DNA of 58,452 nucleotides from Blautia sp. (GTDB lineage: Bacteria; Bacillota; Clostridia; Lachnospirales; Lachnospiraceae): the NCBI GenBank assembly GCA_023667395.1, contig JAMPAC010000016.1:1-58452 (forward strand). The letters run 5' to 3'. The position numbers and the translations under genes are program-made. The stretch's first letter is position 1, and each line of letters starts with the position of its first letter. Below, piece by piece: positions 33,442-43,194 of this stretch. Below the pieces are notes generated by a model that saw nothing but the letters and a program-made list of their open reading frames with translations, made no database searches and was not told the origin of the DNA.

Positions 33442-35862
33442 TCAAAATCTGTACCGTTCCAGATACAGCCTGACCTGGCAGTAAAACCAGGTCCATCTCC
33501 GCTCCTGCTTCAGTCTTTCAAGCAGTCTGTCCCTCTCATCCGCCGCGTCCCTTATCATGGCTTCCCCCACAGGTTCGCCGCCGTAGACCGCTTTCTCATA
33601 ATTTCCCATAAACCGGAGGAGCGGTTCTTGTTCGCTGTCCCGCCATTCCAACAAAAGCCGGGCTCTGTCCCGGAATTCTTCCAATGTCTCCCACTCGTTC
33701 CTTTTCAGTCCAAAGCAGGATAACACCGTCAGATTGCGGAACATTTCCGCCCGAAGCCTCTTTTCCGGCTCCATCTTTCCATAACGGTATTTGCCCAGGG
33801 CATTGTCAATCGCCAACAGGATTCCGCAGACTGCCAGCACCGACAAACAAACCATGCCAAACAGACGCCAGGAATAGCCGGAACCATTCTCTCCCTCCAA
33901 CTCCGCTTCCTCCGCATCTTCTTCCGTTGCATTTTCCTCCTCATACTCTATTTCCGGGACAGCCCCGAAATCCACCGCAGGATCCGCCTCCGTTTCCGTC
34001 ACCGCCTGCCGCATCGCCCATGATTCATACCGCCTGCTGCCATATCCGGGAGTGGGCTCAAAAGGAATCCAGCCCACTCCCTCCACATAGGCCTCCGGCC
34101 AGGCGTGGGTCATATTGGAAGATACGGATGCCTCTCCCTGTTCCCCTATGGGGACACAGTATCCCTGCACATAGCGGGCGGGAATCCCCTCCGCCCTTGC
34201 CAGCAGCGCAAAGGCCGTGGCAAAATAAGTGCAATACCCCTGCCTGCCCTCCAGCAGGAAATAATCCAGGAAATCCCCGGCATCCCGCACGCTTTCCGGT
34301 AATTCTCCCGGGGTGAGCGTATAGCTATAAGCGGACAAAGCGGTTTCCAACGCCCGCAGCTTCTCCACGTCCGTTTCTGCGCCTGCCATGATCTCCTCCA
34401 GGTAATGTCCCAGTTCCCCTGATAGATTTTCCTTTGTAAAATCCCCATTCCCCAGATAAAGTCCATATATTTCTTCCCGGTAATCCTCCCTGTCCTGAAG
34501 CGTAAAAGTCCGTCCGTTACGCCTCTCACATTCTTTCATGATCTCTTGCCAGACTGCTTCGTCCACATCCCCCATTTTACCGGCTTCCTCCAGGAACAGG
34601 TCAAACTGCTGCCCCGCATTCATACAGAAATACCGCAGTTCATACTCCGTCCCATACCCTTTCTGCCCATTCCAGCACAGAGTCCCGTCCCCACAGGCGT
34701 CCTTTAAAATCTTTTCCTGCCCTGTTTTATGGGAAGTTCCGTTTGAATGTTCCACCTCTAATCCCCAGACTTTCAAAGGCGCAAACACGTAACCCGTACT
34801 GAAATCTTCATACCTGACATTCACTTTGACCTCTTTCAGATAGTCGTTCCTGTAATTGTCATTGTAATTCCTCACAGCATACAAGGTCTGCGCCGTATCC
34901 AGAAAGATCCTATCGGAACCACCCTGCCGTGTCTGGCTCCATTCCCGGCCGTCAAAGGTATCATACACCGTTCCCGTCAGATACAGATACCCTACAGACG
35001 CAGGCTGCACCTGTACCCCCATGATTTCCCGGGTATTCTCCTGCACATCTCCTCCCAGCGTCCCCTCCCGGGAAAATCCGGTAAAGGACATGCCGAATCC
35101 CTCCCTGTTCCCCCACTTGATATCCTGGGTCCAGGTATGGATGGATTCCTGCAGCTGCCGGTACGCCCTTTTCACCCACATCCAGTCATAGGGCTCCTCC
35201 GGCGCAGGCATGAGCAGCAGCAATACAAGATACAACGCGAAAAAAGGAAAGACCCATACCATATGCGCCTGAAAACCATTTTCCCGTATCCGCTTCTTTT
35301 CCCAATGCTTCTGGATCCATTCCGCCCCTGTCAGAACCAGGAAACAGAGCAGGAAAGCCATCCCCGGCCGACTCATTTCCCATCGGGACAACAGGCAGAC
35401 GATCAGTGCGCCTGCCAGAAAAACCGCTGTTCCCACCTTAAACGCCGGGATTTTCTCAAAAAGGATCTGCGCCAGGTAACAGCCCACAGCCAGTAGTGCA
35501 ATCTGCAGCAGTCCATACCACATTTCCCACCCCTGGGCTGCCGTCCCCTGTCCCGCCAGCCAGGAAAAGAATGACCGCCAGAAGTCCATGCCTCCCGCAA
35601 AACCTGTCACCGCGCCCAGCATGAGAAACAGCGCCGTCAGGCAGAGCGCCTTTCCCCGTACCGTCATGCCATTCACTGCCGTCAGGACACCCAATACAAC
35701 GAAAGCCGCCGCAAAAGGAACCGCCCCCGGTTCCCCGCTCCCAGAGAACCGCTCCACGCCAAACAATGCCATGCAGACCAGCAAACATGCGTTCACCGCC
35801 CTGTAAGCCGCTTTTTCATGGAGACCATGGGAAACATGGGAACGAAGCCATTCTATCATCAC
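33442..35862 (-). CDS. TgpA-like membrane transglutaminase-domain protein
   Basis: An 806-residue protein with five to six N-terminal membrane helices (about 20-220), an extracytoplasmic transglutaminase-core domain (about 480-610) and a further helix near 650-670 followed by a cytoplasmic tail. The catalytic residues are visible as Cys in GYCTYFATAFALLAR, His in MTHAWPEAYV and the acidic residue in WIPFEPTPG. The gene overlaps the DUF58 gene by four bases (ATGA) and is third in a MoxR-DUF58-transglutaminase operon found widely in bacteria. Its role is unknown; envelope protein modification or proteolysis is inferred. Confidence 0.9.
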   Translation of the reverse strand: MMIEWLRSHVSHGLHEKAAYRAVNACLLVCMALFGVERFSGSGEPGAVPFAAAFVVLGVLTAVNGMTVRGKALCLTALFLMLGAVTGFAGGMDFWRSFFSWLAGQGTAAQGWEMWYGLLQIALLAVGCYLAQILFEKIPAFKVGTAVFLAGALIVCLLSRWEMSRPGMAFLLCFLVLTGAEWIQKHWEKKRIRENGFQAHMVWVFPFFALYLVLLLLMPAPEEPYDWMWVKRAYRQLQESIHTWTQDIKWGNREGFGMSFTGFSREGTLGGDVQENTREIMGVQVQPASVGYLYLTGTVYDTFDGREWSQTRQGGSDRIFLDTAQTLYAVRNYNDNYRNDYLKEVKVNVRYEDFSTGYVFAPLKVWGLEVEHSNGTSHKTGQEKILKDACGDGTLCWNGQKGYGTEYELRYFCMNAGQQFDLFLEEAGKMGDVDEAVWQEIMKECERRNGRTFTLQDREDYREEIYGLYLGNGDFTKENLSGELGHYLEEIMAGAETDVEKLRALETALSAYSYTLTPGELPESVRDAGDFLDYFLLEGRQGYCTYFATAFALLARAEGIPARYVQGYCVPIGEQGEASVSSNMTHAWPEAYVEGVGWIPFEPTPGYGSRRYESWAMRQAVTETEADPAVDFGAVPEIEYEEENATEEDAEEAELEGENGSGYSWRLFGMVCLSVLAVCGILLAIDNALGKYRYGKMEPEKRLRAEMFRNLTVLSCFGLKRNEWETLEEFRDRARLLLEWRDSEQEPLLRFMGNYEKAVYGGEPVGEAMIRDAADERDRLLERLKQERRWTWFYCQVRLYLERYRF

Positions 35863-37022
35863 AGCCTCCCTTCCAAGGGTTCTTCCATGGGAATCTGTAT
35901 GATCCGTCTTCTTCCGTCGCCCTGCTTTTCATATTCCCTGATATCCCGGTCGGTGACGGCATAGATCACCACCGCCATGCCTGCCGCCGCCAGCTGCCGC
36001 GTGATCTCCATGATCCCTGCGTCCGGTTCGTGAAGCACCAGGAACGCGATCCCGCTGTCCCACAACCCGCCCCGGGCCAACGCCTGACCCACCAGATCCG
36101 TGAAATCCCCCTTTTCCTCAAAACGAACCTCCGCCACGCCCTGATAAAATCCGTCAAAATCTTTCATCCCCCTGACCTGCCTGCACACCGGCCCTCCCTG
36201 CCCGTAACAGGCGGTAAAGCCCATATCTTTCCGGGCAAAAAAATACCCCAGCGCCAGGAATGTCTCCAACATCTTATTTTCCAAGGGCAGATACTCCTCC
36301 GCTTTCCTGCCAAACCGGGTCATATCACAGAAGATGGAAATCCCCTGCTTTTCCTCGCCTGTGCTGATCCTGGTCAGCAGTTTCCCCTCCCTTGCCGCAG
36401 CTTTCCAGTGGATCTGTCTCAGGGAATCGCCTTCCATATAATTCCTGACCAGGATATCCGGCTCCGCGCCTGTCAGCGTCTCCCGCCGCAAAGGCGTCCG
36501 GAATTCCTCAAGCCCTCTCAGTTCCTCCAGCTGCACAAGCTTCGGGCGCACCAGCGCCTTAATAGCGCCTGGATTGGCATAGCGCACCCGAAACAGCCGC
36601 AGGAAATCCGTCACGATCACCTCTTTTACGCCAACCTCGTACTCTCCCCGATACCTGCACACCAGCCTGGTCCGATAGGTAAACTTATCCCCGGGCAGCA
36701 GTTCATACTCCTCGTCCCCGGGCAGTTCCTCCACATAGGAAAACCGGGAAAACAGCCGGACGCTGACCCCTGTAAAAGCGAAAGAATTTTCATTCTGAAG
36801 GATAAAAAAATAGTCCTCCGGCTGACCGCAGACCATATTTCTGTTCCCAATTTCCTGATAAATTTTAAAATGTAAATAGACGCAGAGAATATAGATGAGG
36901 GAAACGACCGGAAGCAGGCACATGCCAAAAAAGAAGCCGTAACTGATCACGCCCCCAAAAAAGCTGATCGCCGCCAGGGATAAGACCCAGAGGCACAGAA
37001 ATAATAACCTGTATTTCCTCAT
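35859..37022 (-). CDS. DUF58 domain protein
   Basis: A 387-residue protein with two N-terminal membrane helices (about 5-25 and 28-50) and a cytoplasmic von Willebrand A-like DUF58 domain. The family motif NYMEGDSLRQIHWKAAAREG (about 190-209) is clear. DUF58 proteins work with MoxR AAA+ ATPases; here the stop/start overlaps with moxR and the transglutaminase gene are both four bases. The role is probably as adaptor in an ATPase-driven envelope assembly, an inference from the conserved operon. Confidence 0.9.
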   Translation of the reverse strand: MRKYRLLFLCLWVLSLAAISFFGGVISYGFFFGMCLLPVVSLIYILCVYLHFKIYQEIGNRNMVCGQPEDYFFILQNENSFAFTGVSVRLFSRFSYVEELPGDEEYELLPGDKFTYRTRLVCRYRGEYEVGVKEVIVTDFLRLFRVRYANPGAIKALVRPKLVQLEELRGLEEFRTPLRRETLTGAEPDILVRNYMEGDSLRQIHWKAAAREGKLLTRISTGEEKQGISIFCDMTRFGRKAEEYLPLENKMLETFLALGYFFARKDMGFTACYGQGGPVCRQVRGMKDFDGFYQGVAEVRFEEKGDFTDLVGQALARGGLWDSGIAFLVLHEPDAGIMEITRQLAAAGMAVVIYAVTDRDIREYEKQGDGRRRIIQIPMEEPLEGRL

Positions 37023-37957
37023 ACCGGCACCTTTGCTTTCAGGATAAGGCTCTTTAAGATGCCCGCCCCGTCGGCTTTCTGGATCCTGGCCTCCGGGGAC
37101 AGCGACAGCCTGTGGAGAAGCACCTGCATGGCCACCGCCTTCACATCATCCGGCTTCACATAATCCCTGCCCCGCAGGAAAGCCCTGCCCTGGGACGCCC
37201 GCATCAATGCCAGCATGGCCCTGGGGCTGGCTCCCATGGCAAAACGGGGCTCCTGCCTGGTAAGGGCGACGATATCCTCCATGTATCCCAGAAGCGGTTC
37301 CCGCACCGTAATCCTTCGTACCGCTTCCATAATCTCCAGCACATCCTCCGCGCTGCACACCGCTTCCGCCGTGTCCGGCGTCCGTCCCTCCAGCGCCTGG
37401 GACGCCATTTTTATTTCCTGCGCCCTGTCCGGATACCCTATGGAAAGCCGCATCATGAAACGGTCCATCTGAGCCTCGGGCAACGGATAAGTGCCCAGGA
37501 ATTCCACCGGATTCTGGGTGGCGATCACAAGGAAAGGCCGGGGCAGTCCATGAATTTCCCCGTCCACCGTGACCTGCCCCTCCGCCATGGCCTCCAGCAG
37601 GCTCGCCTGGGTCTTGGGGGCCGTCCTGTTGATCTCGTCCGCCAGCAGGATCTGGTGCATCACCGCTCCCGCCCGGTATTCAAATTCGCCGGTTTTCATA
37701 TTGTAAACGGACACCCCGCACACGTCCCCCGGCAGGGTGTCGGGGGTAAAGGAAATCCTTCCGAAACTGCACCCAATGCTTTTTGCAAGGACTGACGCCA
37801 GCGTGGTCTTTCCCACCCCGGGCACGTCCTCCAGAAGCACATGCCCTCCTGCTGCCAGGCAGATCAGCAGATTCTCCACCACATCTTCCTTGCCCACAAA
37901 TACACGGTTGATATTGTCCTTCAGTTTTTCCGCCAGTGTGATCTCTTTCTGTTCCAT
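37019..37957 (-). CDS. MoxR-family AAA+ ATPase
   Basis: A 312-residue AAA+ chaperone-like ATPase. Walker A LEDVPGVGKTTL (about 37-48), Walker B LLADEINRTAPKTQASLLEA (about 104-123), sensor and arginine-finger region DRFMMRLSIGYP (about 166-177). MoxR proteins remodel or insert cofactors into partner proteins, typically VWA/DUF58 proteins like the next gene. It is first in the operon and has a strong promoter overlapping the end of ptsI. Confidence 0.93.
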   Translation of the reverse strand: MEQKEITLAEKLKDNINRVFVGKEDVVENLLICLAAGGHVLLEDVPGVGKTTLASVLAKSIGCSFGRISFTPDTLPGDVCGVSVYNMKTGEFEYRAGAVMHQILLADEINRTAPKTQASLLEAMAEGQVTVDGEIHGLPRPFLVIATQNPVEFLGTYPLPEAQMDRFMMRLSIGYPDRAQEIKMASQALEGRTPDTAEAVCSAEDVLEIMEAVRRITVREPLLGYMEDIVALTRQEPRFAMGASPRAMLALMRASQGRAFLRGRDYVKPDDVKAVAMQVLLHRLSLSPEARIQKADGAGILKSLILKAKVPV

Positions 37958-37980
37958 CCCTGCTGCCTTTCTTCTCTATG

Positions 37981-38009
37981 AGTATACTCCAAAAAGGCTT
38001 TGCGCTCAA
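37981..38009 (-). promoter_or_regulatory. Promoter of the moxR operon
   Basis: Minus strand TTGAGC (38009-38004), 17 bp, TATACT (37986-37981). The -35 overlaps the ptsI stop codon. Confidence 0.8.
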
Positions 38010-39652
38010 CACTTTTCCAGATGTGAAAGACTATCCCTTATCTCGCGAATCCGCTTCCTTACTTTCAATACCATAGAGGGCGCTACCGACAATTCATCCA
38101 CTCCCATCCTCACAAATTCTTCCGTCAATTCCAGATCGGCGCCCAGTTCTCCGCAGATGCCTGCCCATTTGCCACATTTGTGGGCATTGTCAACCACCAT
38201 CCGTATCATTTTTAAGACCGCCTTGTGATGTGGATTATAAAAATCGTCCAGCTTTGCATTCTGCCTGTCAACCGCCAGGGTATATTGCGTGAGATCATTT
38301 GTCCCAATGCTGAAGAAATCAACGATTTCCGCCAGTTCATCGCTGATCATCACTGCCGCCGGGGTTTCGATCATGATCCCCTGTTCCGGGATCTTATAAG
38401 GGATCTGAATGCTGTCCAGTTCCTCCTGCACCTCTTTTACGATCCCATAGATCTGCTGCACTTCTTCCACGGATGTTATCATGGGATACATGACGGAAAT
38501 ATTGCCAAATACCGCTGCGCGGAACAGCGCCCTGAGCTGTGTTTTGAATATTTCCGGCTGCTTTAAGCAGATGCGGATCGCCCTGTAACCCATGGCCGGA
38601 TTATCCTCCTGTCCCAGATTAAAATAATCCGCCTGCTTATCAGCCCCGATATCCAGTGTCCTGATGATGACCTTTTTCCCCGCCATCATCTGTGCTACCT
38701 GCTTATATGCCCGGAACTGTTCCCCCTCTGTAGGGAACGAAGTCTTCCCCAAATACAGGAACTCACTGCGGAACAGTCCGATTCCTTCGGCGCCATTTTC
38801 CAACGCATATCCCACGTCCCCTGCATTGGCTATGTTGGCATACAGATTGACCTTACGCCCATCCAGGGTTATTGTTTCTTTTGCTTTCAGCGTCTGCAGC
38901 AGCCGTGCCTTTTCCCTTTCTTCTTTGACCTTTCCCTTTGTCCGCCCTCGGATTTCCTCTGACGGCTCAAAGATCACTTCCCCCTGAAACCCGTCCACAA
39001 CAGCCTCCATGCCGTTATGTATTTCCTGCAGTTCCATGGGCGTCCCGATCAGGGCCGGTATGTTCATCATACGGGCGAGAATCGCCGTGTGGGAATTCGC
39101 AGAACCATGCACCGTCACAAAAGCCAGTATTTTTTCTTTATCCATCTGCACTGTCTCGCTTGGACTCAGATCGTCCGCAACAATGATCGATGGATCCATG
39201 GAAGAGAAGTCCGCATCTTCTTTCCCCTGCAGAATTTTCACAAGCCGGTTGGAGATGTCTTTTACATCCGCTGCCCTTGCTTTCATATAATCATCGTCCA
39301 TGCCGGCAAACACTTCCGAGAAATTATCCCCTGTGACTGCTACGGCATATTCCGCATTCACCAGTTCTGTCCGGATCATATTCTGTATGGATTCCAGATA
39401 ATCCTCGTCCTCCAGCATCATCTGATGGACTTCAAAAATAGCCGCATTTGCTTCCCCTACTTCTTTTAATGCCTTGTCATACAATTCCTGAAGCTGTTTC
39501 CTTGCCGTTTCCCCTGCCCTGTTCACTCTGGCAATCTCGGAATCCGCATCCTTTATCCGGTATCTCTTTACCTGCTGTTCCCGGTCTTTTAAGACAATCA
39601 CTTTCCCCATTGCAATCCCTTTGTATACGGATTTTCCCCTATATGTTTTCAT
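38006..39652 (-). CDS. ptsI: Phosphoenolpyruvate-protein phosphotransferase (Enzyme I)
   Basis: Takes phosphate from PEP and passes it to HPr, the first step of PTS sugar uptake. The 548-residue protein has the His-containing swivel motif [14 protein letters not shown] (about 187-200), the PEP site ([23 protein letters not shown], about 285-335) and the C-terminal GICGELGAD Cys loop (about 508-516). The frame is open 41 codons upstream inside the acetyltransferase remnant, but the ATG at 39652 behind GGAGG gives the standard length and start [16 protein letters not shown]. No ptsH or Enzyme II gene is adjacent. Confidence 0.94.
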   Translation of the reverse strand: MKTYRGKSVYKGIAMGKVIVLKDREQQVKRYRIKDADSEIARVNRAGETARKQLQELYDKALKEVGEANAAIFEVHQMMLEDEDYLESIQNMIRTELVNAEYAVAVTGDNFSEVFAGMDDDYMKARAADVKDISNRLVKILQGKEDADFSSMDPSIIVADDLSPSETVQMDKEKILAFVTVHGSANSHTAILARMMNIPALIGTPMELQEIHNGMEAVVDGFQGEVIFEPSEEIRGRTKGKVKEEREKARLLQTLKAKETITLDGRKVNLYANIANAGDVGYALENGAEGIGLFRSEFLYLGKTSFPTEGEQFRAYKQVAQMMAGKKVIIRTLDIGADKQADYFNLGQEDNPAMGYRAIRICLKQPEIFKTQLRALFRAAVFGNISVMYPMITSVEEVQQIYGIVKEVQEELDSIQIPYKIPEQGIMIETPAAVMISDELAEIVDFFSIGTNDLTQYTLAVDRQNAKLDDFYNPHHKAVLKMIRMVVDNAHKCGKWAGICGELGADLELTEEFVRMGVDELSVAPSMVLKVRKRIREIRDSLSHLEKC

Positions 39653-40004
39653 CCCTTCTCCCTCCATGATCCATGAAGCAGATTTCATCGATTTCCCTAT
39701 CCCTGAAATAATATTTCCGGTCATGCTCCCCCACTTCACGCATAACCCTGCAGGGATTTCCCACCGCGAACACATTTGACGGAATATCTTTGGTCACAAC
39801 ACTTCCTGCACCGATCACCACATTATCGCCAATCGTCACACCCAGCATCTTTTTCAACATTTCTGTTCTTTTTTCTCCTTCCGACGGTTTGGTTTGATTG
39901 TACTCATACAACAAATCCTGGTACATCCTCTGTTCCTTTGTCATTTCTTCATCATCCGGAAAATAAAGTTCTCCTGTGTGCAGCCTTGCTTTCATGTCAC
40001 TCAT
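39639..40004 (-). pseudogene. Sugar O-acetyltransferase (Maa/LacA type) with core deleted
   Basis: About 121 residues where the family has about 200. The N-terminal maltose-acetyltransferase cap ([17 protein letters not shown] ... RTEMLKKML) is joined in frame directly to the end of the left-handed beta-helix ([19 protein letters not shown]) and the usual C-terminus ([15 protein letters not shown]). The missing 75-80 residues hold the catalytic His and most hexapeptide repeats, so the product cannot be active. The frame itself is open. GGAG precedes the ATG at 40004; the end overlaps ptsI. Cap-only expression is conceivable but unproven. Confidence 0.85.
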
Positions 40005-40054
40005 CTTAAAAATCTCCATTTGTTGTACTGTTGGAAAGTCCCGAGAACAGCTTT

Positions 40055-41497
40055 TCAGAGCGGCGCCCTTTCCTGTAATACGCTGGCCTCTACTTTTTCC
40101 TTTCCCGCCTGTGGCGAGCAGTCAACTCCCGTATCGATGGTAAACTGTTGTGCAACTTCCTGATAGGACTTGTTCTCTTTCAACATCTCGCTGAATTTTG
40201 GCCAATAGTCGTTTATATATATCAAATGCTCTACAATCTCTCCGCGTATGTCCTCGAACTTCCTATTCAATGTATTGACTGTCGCATCTATTCCTTCCGC
40301 AAAGAATATATCGGGAAAGCATTCCTGGCATCATTGGTTGCCATAGACAGGGCATTCCTGAATTTTTCATTATCATTGATTTCTCTCTGCATTTGAGCCG
40401 CTATCTCATCTTTATCCTTTTCACGCAGGCTTTGGGGCGTAATATCACAAAGTACTCTGGGATATGCCGAGAAAAAGTGATTTATTTGCATAATTCGCTT
40501 TTCTGAACGCGTTACCGCCAAATAAATAAAATGCCATAAACCGTAAGACCAGTTCCTCGTCCGCCATTCTTGCAGCGCTTATGCTTTTTCTGGTAGCATG
40601 TAAAAAATTTTCAGACCTGGACAACTCATGCAGAAAACTCCTTGTTCTGCCATTCGCCAGGCAATTTCTGATTTCCTGATTATTCAGCGCCTTTCCTCCC
40701 GTATTGATACGCTTGAAAATATCATACTTTACCTTGCCGGGAGTCTGGGGATCTATTACATTCACGAACAGCTGGGGCTGCTCTATACGTCTCACATACA
40801 TATCTTCAAGACTATCCGCCTTGTCGCTTGCCTTTTTAAAATACTTTCCGTTACATTCTGCAAGATATTCCAGATTTTTCAGTTTAAATTCATTCTTCAT
40901 AAACGAATTGATGACCGTCAGTCTCTGCACCCCGTCCACCACCTGAAACAAACCTTCTTCATCCTGTGCAAAATAAAACACCGGAATGGGTATTCTCAGC
41001 CACAACGATTCCATCAATCTGGATTTCCGAGTAATGTCATTCCACACAAAACCCCTTTGGAAATCAGGCGAAAGGTCAACATCTCCCCCTTCAATCATCT
41101 CATTCATCTGCCGGATGGAAAAAGGTTTCGTATCCACACGTATCAACTTCAGATTATATGGATTGTATTTTATGCTTTCATTTCCCTCTTCTTCATCTGC
41201 ATCGTCGAACCCGTCCTCCATATTGATAAGCTGATTCATTTTATTCTCAAATAATGAATCGGAAAACTTACGCCTGATCTCTTCTTCCTCCTCGATTATC
41301 GTATCGCTTGCTTTTATTTCCCCGACGGTTCTCATTTCCTTATCCGTAATAATCTCTACTGCAAATCGTTCATTCCGGAATTCTCATACGACTAAATCCC
41401 CATGATTCTGGCGTTCTAACTGAAAAGCATGTGTTTGGTTGTCATTGTCTGTCAAATGTATTATCAATTTCTGAATCTCACTGTTTTTATATTCCAT
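40055..41497 (-). pseudogene. DUF262 domain protein, broken by a stop codon, frameshifts and probably a deletion
   Basis: Reading on the minus strand, an ATG at 41497 (after GAGAGG) runs to an in-frame TGA at 41384-41386. The same frame continues through a DUF262 core (DFQRGFVWND, VVDGVQRLTVINSF, IFKRINTGGKALNNQE) to a TGA at 40445. Around 40500 sequence typical of the middle is joined to FGGNAFRK, which belongs nearer the end, implying an internal deletion. The remaining family-like sequence (LREKDKDEIAAQMQREINDN, then TVNTLNRKFEDIRGEIVEHL) lies in two other frames (40521-40288 and up to about 40055). DUF262 proteins are ParB-like nucleases or modification-dependent enzymes; this copy is dead or dying. 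Confidence 0.85.
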
Positions 41498-41691
41498 ATC
41501 ATTCTGCCTCTCAATGTATTTTAAGACTTTTCAGCCTGTTTTCTTCCCTGCAGGACAAACCGTATCCTGAGTGCTTTCTTATCTTTTTCTATCCTCATTA
41601 TACCAATGTGGTTATCCTTCGTCAAATAATTATTAACGCAATTATATTTCAATATGCAAAAACTCCGAATCTTAGCGCCCTCTTCTTTCCC

Positions 41692-42507
41692 TTACTTTCC
41701 CCTGAATGAGGTTTCTTTGTTTTCCCTGGTTTTACGCCCGCCCTGGACATATCCTCTGCCATTGCTCCCGGATACCCTGCTGCCTATAGCGGCATCCTTT
41801 ACCTTGCAGTACACCACCGCCACCGCCGTACTCACCGCCGTCGCCACAATGGCGGGCGCGATGATGACCGCAGGGTTGACGCTGCCGTACTGGCTTCTGT
41901 AAGCGATCATGTTTACGGGAATCAACTGCAGCGAAGAAATATTCAAGATCAGGAATATGCACATTTCGTCGCTGGCGCGTCTGTTCTTCCCTAGGGTTTT
42001 GTCCTGCGGCATCTGCGTTGTTCCTTTCCTGCCAGCCGTGTCATGGGCGTATCCGGCCCGCGCCCGCTCCTGCTGTCCTGGCAACGCGGATTTTTGCCCG
42101 CTTATATCCGCCTCCATATACTCCGGGTTCCCGCGTTCCGCCTCCAGTTTCGCCAGTTCCTCCATGGCCTTCAGCCCCGCCGGGGTACAGGCCCAGCCCA
42201 GCCCCAGCACATTGGCTATGATATTCGTCGCTATGTACTCCCTTGCGGGATGCGTCTCGGGAATCCTGGGGAACATGAATTTCAGGAAAGGGGAGATTCC
42301 CCTTGTCAGCTTCCGTATCAGTCCCGCCTGCTGGGCAATCTCCATCAGCCCCATCCAGAGTGCCACTACCCCCGCCATGGTCAGGCACAGGGAGATAGCC
42401 TCTCCTGCGCTGTCCAGCGCCGCGTTTGTGACTGCGCTCATATTTCCGCTGCATGCCGCATAGATGACTGCCAGCAGGATCATTGCCGCCCAGATTGCAT
42501 TTAACAT
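41692..42507 (-). CDS. spmA: Spore maturation protein A, with extra hydrophilic insert
   Basis: A 271-residue nucleoside-recognition (Gate) family membrane protein. N-terminal helices and GLGWACTPAGLKAMEEL (about 101-117) are the SpmA hallmark; FLILNISSLQLIPVNMIAYR (about 178-197) begins the second membrane block. Between them lies a hydrophilic stretch of about 50 residues (SGQKSALPGQQERARAGYAH...), longer than I expect in B. subtilis SpmA (about 196 residues). The ATG at 42507 has GGTGGATAT; one upstream at 42522 is weaker. Its usual partner spmB is 8.3 kb away. Confidence 0.88.
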   Translation of the reverse strand: MLNAIWAAMILLAVIYAACSGNMSAVTNAALDSAGEAISLCLTMAGVVALWMGLMEIAQQAGLIRKLTRGISPFLKFMFPRIPETHPAREYIATNIIANVLGLGWACTPAGLKAMEELAKLEAERGNPEYMEADISGQKSALPGQQERARAGYAHDTAGRKGTTQMPQDKTLGKNRRASDEMCIFLILNISSLQLIPVNMIAYRSQYGSVNPAVIIAPAIVATAVSTAVAVVYCKVKDAAIGSRVSGSNGRGYVQGGRKTRENKETSFRGK

Positions 42508-42658
42508 ATATCCACCATTCACTTGCTATTCTTATCTTTTCAATATATGAAAAGGCGCCACCGGATATACTTCCAATGGCGCCTTCTTCCTGTCTTTCCG
42601 CAAAACTGCATATAGTGCCTTGCACCATTCATGGCGCTCTGTCCATCTGTGGCGCTTG

Positions 42659-42913
42659 TTACAAAGTCCCCTGTGTGAAAAGGCTCTTCACATGCTCGAC
42701 CTCTTCCTCGGTGGCCTTGCTTGCGGGAACATAATAGGACTTTTCCCTTGCAATCTGGTACAGTTCCTCCTGTGACTGCTCACAGGCATTGCGGAACTGC
42801 TTCAAAGTGGTCTTCAGTTCCTTGTTCTCGGACTGTGCGATCATACCCGCATAGCGGGTCAGTTCTCCATTGATACCGGCGAGGGTATCCGCAACCATAA
42901 TTTTCTCCTGCAT
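42659..42913 (-). CDS. CotF-like spore coat protein (small)
   Basis: An 84-residue helical protein. It resembles one half of a CotF-type coat protein: GINGELTRYAGMIAQSENKE followed by a long helix and the SYYVPASKATEEEVEHVKSL end. The frame runs upstream through the leader element to 43108, but the ATG at 42913, seven bases after GGAGG, is the true start. It is paired with the 61-residue gene at 43195; paired small CotF-like genes are common in Clostridia. A leader-element array separates the two genes. Confidence 0.8.
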   Translation of the reverse strand: MQEKIMVADTLAGINGELTRYAGMIAQSENKELKTTLKQFRNACEQSQEELYQIAREKSYYVPASKATEEEVEHVKSLFTQGTL

Positions 42914-42921
42914 AATCTGCC

Positions 42922-43049
42922 TCCATTCCAGTTCCGTCTCTGCACTCCAATGCCCTTGCTCTGAAAGAAATTTCATCTGCAAAGTTCGCAGCTGAAAATT
43001 TCTTTCATGTGCTTTCAGCACATTGCATTTCCCGTTCCGAGACTGTTTC
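42922..43049 (-). repeat. Leader element copy A
   Basis: Full copy on the minus strand: ACAGTCTCGGAACGGGAAA at the far end, an internal hairpin of about 19 bp (GAAAGAAATTT ... AAATTTCTTTC arms with GCAGCTG/CATCTGC), then TGCAGAGACGGAACTGGAAT merging into the GGAGG of the next gene. Confidence 0.85.
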
Positions 43050-43194
43050 CATTCCAGTTCCGTCTCTACACTCCAATGCCCTTTCTCTGAAAGAAATTTC
43101 ATCTGCAAAAAACGCAGCTGAGAATTTCTTTCGGCATTTCCGTTCCGAGACTGTTTTTCAATTGCCGTTTACGGCAATTTGTTCCGTCTCTGCA
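43050..43194 (-). repeat. Leader element copy B plus an extra half copy
   Basis: Copy B (43050-43156) repeats the layout of copy A, including the GAAAGAAATTT hairpin, and abuts it directly. Further upstream GCAGAGACGGAACAA (about 43178-43192) is a separate half copy, joined by the perfect hairpin ATTGCCG-TTTA-CGGCAAT and lying at the stop codon of the 43195 gene. Confidence 0.85.

Noticed and set aside
39639-41497. Insertion sequence or phage remnant between ptsI and spmA
   Set aside because: The pieces are an acetyltransferase and a DUF262 gene; no transposase, integrase or flanking inverted repeats seen.
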